Shown here one piece after another: positions 1 to 7,080 of a stretch of DNA of 36,264 bases. Origin of the DNA: Spirochaetia bacterium UBA6919. Lineage in GTDB: Bacteria; Spirochaetota; UBA6919. The position numbers were made by a program, and so were the translations under genes. Below the pieces are notes generated by a model. It searched no databases. It was not told where the DNA came from and saw only the letters and a list, made by a program, of their open reading frames with translations. The stretch lies in the NCBI GenBank assembly GCA_002450905.1, contig DKAT01000046.1, positions 4,558 through 40,821 on the forward strand. The letters run 5' to 3'. Numbering within the stretch: the stretch's first letter is position 1; every line of letters starts with the position of its first letter.

Positions 1-743
1 CTACACTTTCAACAATTGAAGAGAATCCTCCTAATATTGAGAAATATGAACGAGCTATGGATAAGATTTCTGAATATTGTTATCAATCCTATCGATCACT
101 CATAGAGCACCCTAACTTATTTCAATATTTTAAAGAAGCAACTCCTTTCCAGAAAATCCCTCTCTTAAATCTTGGCTCAAGACCAACCAGAAGAAAAAAA
201 ACAGATAATCTTGAGGATATAAGAGCCATTCCATGGGTGTTTAGCTGGACGCAAAGCCGTCATACTATTTCTGGATGGTATTCTGTCGGAACAGGTATTC
301 GAAGATTTATAGAAGAAAATCCAAGTGAGCATGTTGAAATATTGAAAGACATGTTTGATAACTGGTTATTTTTTTCTATTTTAATTGAAAATATTGTGAT
401 GACTCTCGTTAAAAGTGATATGAATATTGCCTATCATTACTCTTCTATAGTTGAAAAAGAAGAGACCCGTAACCAAATATTCAATATGATAAAGAAAGAA
501 TTTGATTTAACATGTGAAGAAATGCTTTTAATAAAGCACCAGGAAACCCTACTTCTTGAAACATCACCGCTCAGACAATCTCTTGCTCTACGAAGACCCT
601 ATGTAGATCTAATTAATTTCATACAAGTCATACTACTAAAACGACTTAATCTTAATCCAAATCTCATCAATGACAAGAATTTCATCCATACGATCCTTCG
701 GTCAATCAATTGTATTGCTTCAGGACTTCGAAACACCGGATAA
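1..743 (+). CDS. ppc: Phosphoenolpyruvate carboxylase, C-terminal part (5' end outside window)
   Basis: The reading frame is open from base 3 to the stop at 741-743 with no start needed, so this is the 3' end of a gene that begins left of the window. PEP carboxylase joins bicarbonate to PEP to give oxaloacetate, refilling the TCA cycle. Visible family landmarks are LGSRPTRRK (the conserved GSRP-x-(K/R)R active-site stretch), RAIPWVFSWTQSR, a W-x3-G-x-G segment and the invariant C-terminal end RNTG. The residues after TQSR (HTISGWYSVGTG) depart from the usual LPAWLGxG, so this is a divergent member. About 246 of the usual 870-930 residues are in view. The gene is followed by a 355-base gap holding a palindromic repeat. 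Identification is firm; completeness of the upstream part cannot be judged. Confidence 0.93.
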   Translation, partial: TLSTIEENPPNIEKYERAMDKISEYCYQSYRSLIEHPNLFQYFKEATPFQKIPLLNLGSRPTRRKKTDNLEDIRAIPWVFSWTQSRHTISGWYSVGTGIRRFIEENPSEHVEILKDMFDNWLFFSILIENIVMTLVKSDMNIAYHYSSIVEKEETRNQIFNMIKKEFDLTCEEMLLIKHQETLLLETSPLRQSLALRRPYVDLINFIQVILLKRLNLNPNLINDKNFIHTILRSINCIASGLRNTG

Positions 744-1098
744 TTATTTTCTTTTACAAAACCATCAATAAATTCCTAATAATTTGATACTATTATCTAT
801 AATTAGAACACTTACGAAAGCTGTACCATACCTATCACAATATTAAGTATCGGAACTGAAATTTTTGATTCCGATTGTGATTATTCTGACGCCAATACTT
901 TATTTTCTTAAAAATTATGTTTTTCATGCATATTACAAATTAATTTATAAAAATTATTATGATATAAAATCAAATTTACAAAAGAAATTTTCTTTTCCAT
1001 AATCTATGAATTTAGATTAATTTGTGCCGATATAATTTTTTGAAGTATAATTTTATAACTGTCCTTTGAATTATAAACTTTATTCAAGATAAATCATT
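744..1098. other. Intergenic region between ppc and the histidine kinase gene
   Basis: No gene is visible in these 355 bases. The region is very AT-rich. It contains one copy of the dispersed palindromic element at 849-887. No intrinsic terminator with a T-run was found after ppc. No clear -35/-10 pair or Shine-Dalgarno sequence precedes the kinase start at 1099; TATAAT-like hexamers exist (for example near 1046) but are expected by chance in such AT-rich DNA. Confidence 0.6.
849..887 (+). repeat. Dispersed palindromic intergenic repeat, copy A
   Basis: The core 849-875 is a 27-nt imperfect palindrome with perfect 7-nt arms ATCGGAA and TTCCGAT around an AAATTTTT-rich centre. Further base pairs and wobbles extend the pairing inside the arms. 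It is followed by TGTGATTATTCT (876-887). The core is identical, in inverted orientation, to copy C at 22966-22992. Copy B at 8664-8702 matches over core and flank with a few differences. It lies about 105 bases after the ppc stop. No T-run follows, so it is not an ordinary intrinsic terminator. It could be a REP/BIME-like element, a remnant of a small non-autonomous element, or a regulator site. Confidence 0.8.
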
Positions 1099-2544
1099 AT
1101 GACACAGGAAAACAAAAATATTATTTCCAAACAATTAATAAATCAATCAGAAGAAGTAAAACTACTCTATGATCGTGCTCATATTGGATTTATTGCATCT
1201 ATTGTAAATGCAATTGTTATACTGTTTGTACTGAGACATGAAATACAGCATAAAATACTCTTCATATGGTTTATGACCCTCGTTATCATAATAGTATCCC
1301 GTTTCATTCTTGTTTTGGTGTATCATAAAAAAAATCCTCAGCCTGAAGAAACCAAGAAATGGTCAGCACTATATCTTATCGGTGTATTCATTCATAGTGT
1401 ACTATGGGGTGTTGCAGGTATTCTATTATTTCCAAAATCTCTTCCACACATACTTTTTTTAACTTTCTCTCTTTCAATTTTTACCATTATAGCCATTATA
1501 CTAACATTTAGACTTCAGTATATCTTTATATATTTAACTTTTACGTTACTTCCAATCACAGTCCAATTATTTATTTTGGGATCAGAATTACTTCTAGTAA
1601 TTGCATTTTTAATTATTCTTCTAGCTGGTTTAACTGTGGTAATTACTCGCAGGATTTATGGTATTATTTTAAATTCTATGGAACTACATCTTGTGAAAGA
1701 AAATCTTATTAAAGACCTTACAGAAGCAAAAAAATCAACTGATGATATGAATATATTCTTACAGAAGGAGATTGAAGAACGCAAGCAGATAGAAAGTCAG
1801 CTATCAGAAATGAATAAGAAATTATTAATATCGGAAAATTCTCTTAGAGAGCTCAATGCAAATAAAGATAAGTTTTTTTCTATAATATCACACGATCTAA
1901 AAAGCCCTTTTAATGCCCTTATAGGTTTTACTGAAATGTGTTTAAATCGTTTTGAAAAAATGGATAGTGTAAAATTAAAAGAATATTTAGAGAAAATTCA
2001 CAGGGCTGCAAGTAATTTATACAGCCTTGTAGATAATTTATTGCAATGGTCACGCTTCCAATCAGGGAAAATGGAATATAATCCTATATCCTTCCAGATT
2101 ATCCAATCGGTTACAGAGGTTATTAATTTGTTTTCTGTGAGCTCATCAAAGAAAAATATCACTATTCAAAATGAAGTCTCTGATCAACTCTATGTTTACG
2201 CAGATTATCACATGATCAATTCAGTTCTACGCAATCTTGTATCAAATGCCATTAAATTCACCGAGCATGGAGGATCAATTAAAATAACAGCTATCCAGAA
2301 TAATGATAAAATTAATATATCTATTATAGATTCAGGCGTTGGAATCAGTAATGAAGATAAAGATAAGCTGTTCAGAATGGATATCCGACATTCTACTTAT
2401 GGCACAGACAATGAGAAAGGCACAGGACTTGGTCTTTTATTATGTAAAGACCTGTTGGAGAAGAATAACGGAACCCTATGGTTTGAAGGGACTTCAGATA
2501 AAGGAACATCATTTCATTTTACTTTAAATCATCAGAATACTTGA
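1099..2544 (+). CDS. Membrane sensor histidine kinase (orphan)
   Basis: This 481-residue protein is a two-component sensor kinase that should autophosphorylate and pass phosphate to a response regulator not encoded nearby. About six hydrophobic helices fill residues 28-185 (roughly 28-47, 52-74, 89-110, 115-136, 139-160, 163-183), with no large extracytoplasmic domain, so the signal is probably sensed in or near the membrane. A coiled coil follows at about 195-255. The HisKA motif SIISHDLKSPFN places the phospho-acceptor at His265. The HATPase domain has its N box at NLVSNAIKF (about 379-387), a DSGVGI box at 411-416 and GTGLGLLL at 441-448. The start lacks a clear Shine-Dalgarno. Residues 428-438 between the F-like and G2 boxes are non-standard. 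Ligand and partner regulator are unknown. Confidence 0.88.
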   Translation: MTQENKNIISKQLINQSEEVKLLYDRAHIGFIASIVNAIVILFVLRHEIQHKILFIWFMTLVIIIVSRFILVLVYHKKNPQPEETKKWSALYLIGVFIHSVLWGVAGILLFPKSLPHILFLTFSLSIFTIIAIILTFRLQYIFIYLTFTLLPITVQLFILGSELLLVIAFLIILLAGLTVVITRRIYGIILNSMELHLVKENLIKDLTEAKKSTDDMNIFLQKEIEERKQIESQLSEMNKKLLISENSLRELNANKDKFFSIISHDLKSPFNALIGFTEMCLNRFEKMDSVKLKEYLEKIHRAASNLYSLVDNLLQWSRFQSGKMEYNPISFQIIQSVTEVINLFSVSSSKKNITIQNEVSDQLYVYADYHMINSVLRNLVSNAIKFTEHGGSIKITAIQNNDKINISIIDSGVGISNEDKDKLFRMDIRHSTYGTDNEKGTGLGLLLCKDLLEKNNGTLWFEGTSDKGTSFHFTLNHQNT

Positions 2545-2684
2545 ACAAATTGTTTTTTTTATTAAATTTATTTAATATTTAAATCCTCTGAACATTCTGG
2601 ATATTTTCAGGAGAAGTTTTCTCCAAATAATGGATAGAATGAATAGATCAGGAAATTACTAACTCATATACACCTTTCCTATGG

Positions 2685-3359
2685 ATGATCCAAGCTATGA
2701 GTGAGAAAAGTGAAGTCTTTCATATAACCAGTCTGGGTATGAAACATCAATCTAGAGGAGATCTTGATACAGCCTATAATTTATATGATGAAGCTGTCAG
2801 ACTGTCTCAAAAGTTAAATGATAAGGAAGCTATTATTGTTTCCATTACTCACAAAGCCAAAATAAATCAGATTAATGGAAATTTCCCAGAAGCAATCAAG
2901 GAATATGAAATCGCTCTTAAACTAAGTGAAGAATTAAATAATATGGAATGGGTTCTCGTTCGTTTGGGACAAATTGGAAATACTTATCAGGAATGGGGAA
3001 AATACGATAAGGCTGAAGAATATTATGAACGAGCCATTAATCTGAGTCGTCAGTGTAGGGATAAATCATGGCTGGCAACTGAGCTTACGAATATGGGTGT
3101 CACTCTTCAGACCTGTGGTAAAAGTATTAAGGCTATACAGTATTATCAGGAAGCTTATGACATTGCTAATGAACTGAAAGATTACGAAGGAATGGCTCTT
3201 AGAAAGTGTCTCATAGGCTTAATTTATGAAGCAAATGACGATAATCAAAAAGCCCTTGAGTGTTACGAAACTGTTTATCAAATCGCAAATGAACACCGGT
3301 TAAATGCATATATAGATGGTTTGAAAGAAAATATCTCTAATTTGAAATCAAAATTATAA
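2685..3359 (+). CDS. Tetratricopeptide-repeat protein
   Basis: This 224-residue soluble protein is built of about five TPR units. Typical positions are visible: GMKHQSRGDLDTAYNLYDEA, GNFPEAIKEYEIALKLSEE, GNTYQEWGKYDKAEEYYERA and GKSIKAIQYYQEAYDIANE, each about 40 residues apart. TPR arrays are protein-binding scaffolds; nothing here shows a catalytic function. There is no signal peptide. The start is uncertain: the ATG at 2685 and the in-frame ATG at 2697 are both possible and neither has a good ribosome site. The stop is 22 bases before the GalT-like gene at 3382, so the two are probably cotranscribed, and the TPR protein may be an adaptor for that enzyme. A short inverted repeat (GGAGAA/TTCTCC, 2610-2624) lies upstream. 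Confidence 0.85.
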   Translation: MIQAMSEKSEVFHITSLGMKHQSRGDLDTAYNLYDEAVRLSQKLNDKEAIIVSITHKAKINQINGNFPEAIKEYEIALKLSEELNNMEWVLVRLGQIGNTYQEWGKYDKAEEYYERAINLSRQCRDKSWLATELTNMGVTLQTCGKSIKAIQYYQEAYDIANELKDYEGMALRKCLIGLIYEANDDNQKALECYETVYQIANEHRLNAYIDGLKENISNLKSKL

Positions 3360-3381
3360 AAATAAAATTATTAAATAATAT

Positions 3382-4710
3382 ATGTCGAATTTTCAGGACT
3401 ATTACCAAACAATGCTTGATGGTACAATAAAGCAGATTAATCCCTTTGTTGGAACTGAGGTTTGGACAGTACCTGGACGTGGTAATAAGCCAACATCCCT
3501 TCATAAAAAGGATATACCTGATCAAATTATTCCTAAATCATTATTTGATGAAGATTACTGTAATTTTTGCAATAAAAATAAATGGAATCTTCCTCCAGAA
3601 AAAGAGCGTATTATTTTTGAAAATGGTGTATATAAATCTCTATGTATTACAACCTTCGATGAGATAGAACAAAACTTTCCTTATTTCAGACGTGTCCCCA
3701 ATATGTATGAAATCGTTACTTATAACTACTGGAAACTGAATTATAACTATAAAATGCCAGATTTCCTCCTTCACAGAAAAGAAAATTATCTCTCCACAAA
3801 TATGGGCAGAGATCATGTTTTACATATTGTAAATACTAAACTTAGTTCAGCAAATATTGATCCAGATACAATATCCGATGAAGAAAAATTAGATATCTTG
3901 TCAAGTCCATTATTTGCTGGTACTCATGAACTGATTATAGGTGGACGTCATTACAAACAGGATGCTCAAAACGATTTTGATCTCGTTTCATCAGGAGAAC
4001 TATCATCCGATGAGCACTTTGAATATATCCATATGACGATCCGAGCTATTGATGATATCTCAAAGAAGAATCGTTTTGTCCGTTATATATCTATTTACCA
4101 AAATTGGCTCCCACCAGCAGGTGCTTCGATATACCATCTTCATAAACAACTCGTTGGACTCGATGAATGGGGCTTAAACATAGAAAAAAAAGTAGAACAA
4201 GCCACAAAAAATAATAATATTTATAATGAATACGGTGCAAATCTCGCCCTCTATAATGACCTCATTATAGCTGAAAACGAATACTCCCTTGCATTTGCTG
4301 ATATAGGCCATAGGTACCCATCAATTGCAATCTATTCCAAGAGTATTGAACCCTTCCCTACTCGGCAGTCATATATTGAAATACGAGATATGAGTAATTT
4401 ATTATATGCATGCCATAAGGCAATGGGAAATAATTTGTCCTGTAATGAAGAGTGGTATTACACCCCTTTTGATACTATCCACATTTTCCCATGGCATATC
4501 CTGTTAAAATGGCGAGTTAATATTGCAGCTGGTTTTGAAGGCGTAACAGAAATATATATCAATCCAATAAGTCCTTCCCAAATTAAAGAACATATGACAA
4601 AAAAATTAAATGATTTAAGAGAACAAGGTGTCATCGATAAAAATATTAAAATTGGTCAAGAATGCAATACTTCACAAAATCCCTTACTTTATTACCGCTA
4701 TAAAAAATAA
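3382..4710 (+). CDS. GalT-like (HIT superfamily) nucleotidyltransferase, probably DUF4921-type
   Basis: The 442-residue product has the layout of galactose-1-phosphate uridylyltransferase relatives. A CxxC pair (Cys60, Cys63) near the N-terminus fits the zinc site. The central GASIYHLHKQLVG contains His252-Leu-His254-Lys-Gln256, corresponding to the HPHxQ active-site loop of GalT, where the second His carries the nucleotide. A second His-containing segment, HIFPWH (367-372), matches the other half of the fold. Overall it resembles the uncharacterised DUF4921 group more than classical GalT. No galK or galE lies nearby, so the Leloir pathway is not implied, and the sugar phosphate (or phosphorolysis substrate) is unknown. 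It is likely cotranscribed with the TPR gene 22 bases upstream. Family placement is good, substrate unassigned. Confidence 0.7.
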   Translation: MSNFQDYYQTMLDGTIKQINPFVGTEVWTVPGRGNKPTSLHKKDIPDQIIPKSLFDEDYCNFCNKNKWNLPPEKERIIFENGVYKSLCITTFDEIEQNFPYFRRVPNMYEIVTYNYWKLNYNYKMPDFLLHRKENYLSTNMGRDHVLHIVNTKLSSANIDPDTISDEEKLDILSSPLFAGTHELIIGGRHYKQDAQNDFDLVSSGELSSDEHFEYIHMTIRAIDDISKKNRFVRYISIYQNWLPPAGASIYHLHKQLVGLDEWGLNIEKKVEQATKNNNIYNEYGANLALYNDLIIAENEYSLAFADIGHRYPSIAIYSKSIEPFPTRQSYIEIRDMSNLLYACHKAMGNNLSCNEEWYYTPFDTIHIFPWHILLKWRVNIAAGFEGVTEIYINPISPSQIKEHMTKKLNDLREQGVIDKNIKIGQECNTSQNPLLYYRYKK

Positions 4711-5074
4711 TACAAACTATCCTTATCTTCTCTATAGTCTAATATCCTGTTTATTTTCACTAAAAAAATTTCTGAATCCCTTTCCCATAGACTAATATAT
4801 ATAACCAGAGAAGATATAAAGAAAAATCATCGATTGTTCCTCCAGAGAAGCGTTTCTAAACCAATTTAGCACAAAATCCATAATACAAATAGTTTTACAA
4901 ACATGAAATCATAGGTAATGTTCTGTGTCCTATCATTGACATAATCTTTTGATAGTTCTATCTATTCATCAATTCAGTACTATATTTAAAAGAAATATTG
5001 AAGATATTTAAAATCTTTTGTAAAACATATTGACTTTCAAGACGACTGGTCATATATTATTAGAGAGGATTCAT
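4711..5074. other. Intergenic region upstream of the SDR-SDR-tusA operon
   Basis: These 364 bases contain no convincing gene on either strand. The 3' end holds a good promoter at 5030-5058 and a Shine-Dalgarno-like GAGAGGA just before the start at 5075. A TTGACA at about 4937 has no good -10 at the right distance. No clear terminator for the GalT-like gene was found. Confidence 0.55.
5030..5058 (+). promoter_or_regulatory. Sigma-70-type promoter for the SDR-SDR-tusA operon
   Basis: The -35 TTGACT (5030-5035) and -10 TATATT (5053-5058) are each one base from consensus and are spaced exactly 17 bases apart. Transcription would start near 5065, giving a leader of only about 10 bases before the ATG at 5075, which still leaves part of the GAGAGGA ribosome site. 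The tRNA promoter at 16641-16669 has the same -10 and spacing. Confidence 0.55.
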
Positions 5075-5893
5075 ATGAAATTATTAAATAAAATTGCTTT
5101 GATTACTGGTGGCAATAGTGGAATTGGCTATGCTATCGCTGAACAGTTTAAAATCGCTGGTGCGAAGGGAATGATCATTGGAAGAAATCTTAATAGCCTA
5201 TCTGCAGCACAATCTAAATTATCACCTGATTTTAAAGCATATCAGTGTGATGTAACCAAAGCTGATGAAGTGGAAAAGTTTTATCTAACATTAGCAAATA
5301 ACTTTGGAACTATAGATATCCTTGTCCTCAACGCAGGGGGTGCTATTGATCCAAAGTATATGTCTGTGGGATCATTTGAAAGGATGGATGAAACCTCTTT
5401 TAATAAAATCGTCGATCTTAACTTCAAATCCGTATTTTTTAATATCCAAATGGCACTACCATACCTGAATAACGGAGCATCTATCATACTTATTTCCTCT
5501 ATAGCCCATAGAAAAGGTTTTGAAAATCTCTCTGTCTACTCTGCCTGCAAAGCAGCTGTAAGATCTCTTGCAAAAACATTATCTGCAGAACTCCTACCAG
5601 AAAGAGGGATACGGGTGAATGTCATCAGTCCTGGTACCATTGATACCCCTGCAATGAGTCGTATGGGTATTCCTGAAAATCATCTGAAGAGAATTATGGA
5701 TTGGTATACTTCTCTCATCCCATTAAAACGCATCGGTAAACCAGAAGAAATTGGAACAGTAGCCGTATTTCTTGCTTCGAGTGACTCGTCATTTATTGTA
5801 GGAGAGGATATCATTGTAGATGGTGGTGTAGTGAATGTTACCCCACAGAAGGAATACACCCCATTAAATCAAAGAAATAAAATAATTTATTAA
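5075..5893 (+). CDS. Short-chain dehydrogenase/reductase (SDR), first of a tandem pair
   Basis: This 272-residue protein is a classical NAD(P)-dependent SDR. The cofactor motif TGGNSGIG is near residue 11, the NAGG motif follows in the fourth strand region, the catalytic Ser lies in ILISSIAH and the YSACK motif supplies Tyr and Lys. ISPGTIDTP and the C-terminal VDGG are also standard. The start at 5075 was chosen over an in-frame ATG at 5030 because it has a GAGAGGA ribosome site and aligns with the paralogue start MKLxNK. It differs from its neighbour by a roughly 5-residue insertion after NAGG and a roughly 20-residue polar C-terminal tail. The substrate is unknown. It is first in an operon with the paralogue (22-base gap) and tusA. 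Confidence 0.9.
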   Translation: MKLLNKIALITGGNSGIGYAIAEQFKIAGAKGMIIGRNLNSLSAAQSKLSPDFKAYQCDVTKADEVEKFYLTLANNFGTIDILVLNAGGAIDPKYMSVGSFERMDETSFNKIVDLNFKSVFFNIQMALPYLNNGASIILISSIAHRKGFENLSVYSACKAAVRSLAKTLSAELLPERGIRVNVISPGTIDTPAMSRMGIPENHLKRIMDWYTSLIPLKRIGKPEEIGTVAVFLASSDSSFIVGEDIIVDGGVVNVTPQKEYTPLNQRNKIIY

Positions 5894-5915
5894 AATATAA
5901 TTTAAGGAGAACAAC

Positions 5916-6662
5916 ATGAAATTACAAAACAAAGTAGCCGTTATCACTGGTGGAAACAGCGGTATCGGATTAGGTATTGCTGAAGAGTTTAAATCAGAAG
6001 GAGCATCCGGAGTTATTACTGGACGAAATCCTCAAACACTCAGCGATGCACAAAAAAAACTCAATCCCAATTTCCTATCCATCCAATGCGATGTAACAAA
6101 AATGGATGATCTTGATAAGCTCTACCAAACAGCCTCTAATAAGTATGGCAAAATCGATGTCCTGGTGGTGAACGCTGGTGGAGCCACATTTCAGCCATTC
6201 AACTTGGTGAATGAGACCACATTCGATAATCAGGTTGATCTGAACTTCAAAGGAGCTTTCTTCACAGTTCAAAAAGCCCTTCCTTACTTAAATAACGGAG
6301 CTTCTATTATTCTTATATCCTCTATTGCTCAAAGTAAGGGACTTCAAACCACATCGGTATATAGTGCTACAAAAGCTGCTCTAAGATCTCTTGCAAGAAC
6401 TCTTTCTTCTGAACTTATTGAGAAAGGTATTCGTGTCAATACCATTAGTCCAGGACCCATCGATACCCCTATATTTGGTCGTGTGGGTGCTCCTGCTGAA
6501 GCTGTTGAAGCAACAAAAGCTCAATTCAGTCAGTACGTACCATTAAAACGACTGGGTACTTCTAAAGAAATTGGTACAGTAGCTGTTTTCCTCGCCTCTA
6601 AAGATTCATCCTTCGTTGTGGGAGAAGAAATCCAGGTCGATGGCGGAATGGCGAATCTATAA
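5916..6662 (+). CDS. Short-chain dehydrogenase/reductase (SDR), second of a tandem pair
   Basis: This 248-residue classical SDR has TGGNSGIG for cofactor binding, NAGG, the SSIA serine, YSATK and a terminal VDGGMANL. It is of standard length for the family. It is clearly a paralogue of the preceding protein: long stretches such as ALPYLNNGASIILISSIA are identical and the C-terminal halves align without gaps, so the pair arose by local duplication. AAGGAGA lies just before the start. The same leader pattern (a run of A/T, then TTTAAGGAGA) also precedes tusA. The two SDRs may act on related substrates or form a heteromer; the sequence does not say which. Confidence 0.9.
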   Translation: MKLQNKVAVITGGNSGIGLGIAEEFKSEGASGVITGRNPQTLSDAQKKLNPNFLSIQCDVTKMDDLDKLYQTASNKYGKIDVLVVNAGGATFQPFNLVNETTFDNQVDLNFKGAFFTVQKALPYLNNGASIILISSIAQSKGLQTTSVYSATKAALRSLARTLSSELIEKGIRVNTISPGPIDTPIFGRVGAPAEAVEATKAQFSQYVPLKRLGTSKEIGTVAVFLASKDSSFVVGEEIQVDGGMANL

Positions 6663-6687
6663 ACAATATATATTTAAGGAGATCAAT

Positions 6688-6933
6688 ATGTCAATTCAAG
6701 TCAATCAACTACTCGATGTCAAGGGGCTCAACTGCCCGATGCCCATTGTGAAGGCGAAACAGAAGATGGACACTCTAAAGTCCGGTGAAATCCTTGAGGT
6801 GCAGGCAACCGACCCCGGATCGTCCGCCGATTTCAAGGGATGGGCAAAACAAACCGGTCACATCTTGCTGGAAGAAAATCAATTGAACAACAACGGTCAA
6901 ACCGTTTATCAATTCATCCTCCAGCACAAATAA
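6688..6933 (+). CDS. tusA: TusA/SirA-family sulfur carrier protein
   Basis: This 81-residue protein matches the TusA family. LDVKGLNCPMPIVKAKQKM holds the CPxP motif with Cys16 as the expected persulfide carrier, and GEILEVQATDPGSSADF is the second family block. TusA-type proteins relay sulfur in tRNA thiolation, cofactor synthesis or sulfur metabolism. The start at 6688 follows TTTAAGGAGATCAAT, an excellent ribosome site; an upstream in-frame ATG at 6616 would overlap the SDR and is rejected. By hand count the gene is about 47% GC, with the middle 120 bases near 55%, clearly above most of the window, and rich in GCC/CCG/CCC-type codons. This suggests transfer or unusual selection. It is the last gene of the operon; a pathway link with the SDRs is inference. 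Confidence 0.88.
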   Translation: MSIQVNQLLDVKGLNCPMPIVKAKQKMDTLKSGEILEVQATDPGSSADFKGWAKQTGHILLEENQLNNNGQTVYQFILQHK

Positions 6934-6941
6934 GTCCTTTT

Positions 6942-6964
6942 GAGGGGAACCCCACCCCTCATTT
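6942..6964 (+). terminator. GC-rich hairpin ending the SDR-SDR-tusA operon
   Basis: GAGGGG (6942-6947) pairs with CCCCTC (6955-6960) around a 7-base loop and is followed by ATTTTAA, a short T stretch. It lies 8 bases after the tusA stop. A decayed version of the same sequence (GGGGAACCCC then CCCTCATTTTAA) recurs at about 7878-7901 in front of the second exported-protein gene, showing the duplication reached this far. Confidence 0.6.
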
Positions 6965-7028
6965 TAAGGATGAAATAATCATAATTTACATTACAAATAC
7001 ATGAATATTCCAGGAACAAATGGATTTC

Positions 7029-7073
7029 CATCCCAAAACGTGTTATCCTTATCGGTAAATGATTTTAAAAGGA
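7029..7073 (+). repeat. Shared 45-nt leader, copy 1 (upstream of the two-module exported gene)
   Basis: This block, from CATCCCAAAACGTGTTATCC to the ribosome site TTTTAAAAGGA, ends 7 bases before the start at 7081. It matches 7975-8019 at 41 of 45 positions. All four differences are clustered between 7053 and 7061. It probably carries a common promoter or untranslated regulatory element, though no standard -35/-10 pair is evident. Confidence 0.75.
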
Positions 7074-7080
7074 ATACATC

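Noticed and set aside
849..875. Palindromic repeats as intrinsic terminators
   Set aside because: No T-run follows any copy in either orientation, and copy C is inverted relative to its upstream gene.
4796..4812. TATATATAACCAGAG also present near 14507
   Set aside because: A 15-base AT-dominated match with no shared context; likely chance in low-GC DNA.
4937..4965. TTGACA followed by TATCTA as a promoter
   Set aside because: Spacing is 17 but the -10 matches only three of six bases; the pair at 5030-5058 is much better.
5075..6662. The SDR pair as fabG duplicates
   Set aside because: They have NAGGA in place of FabG's NNAGITRDNL block and a genuine fabG exists at 25383-26141.
6616..6687. 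In-frame upstream extension of the TusA-like gene starting inside the second SDR
   Set aside because: It would overlap the SDR coding end and has no ribosome site; the ATG at 6688 has TTTAAGGAGA and the family's usual start.
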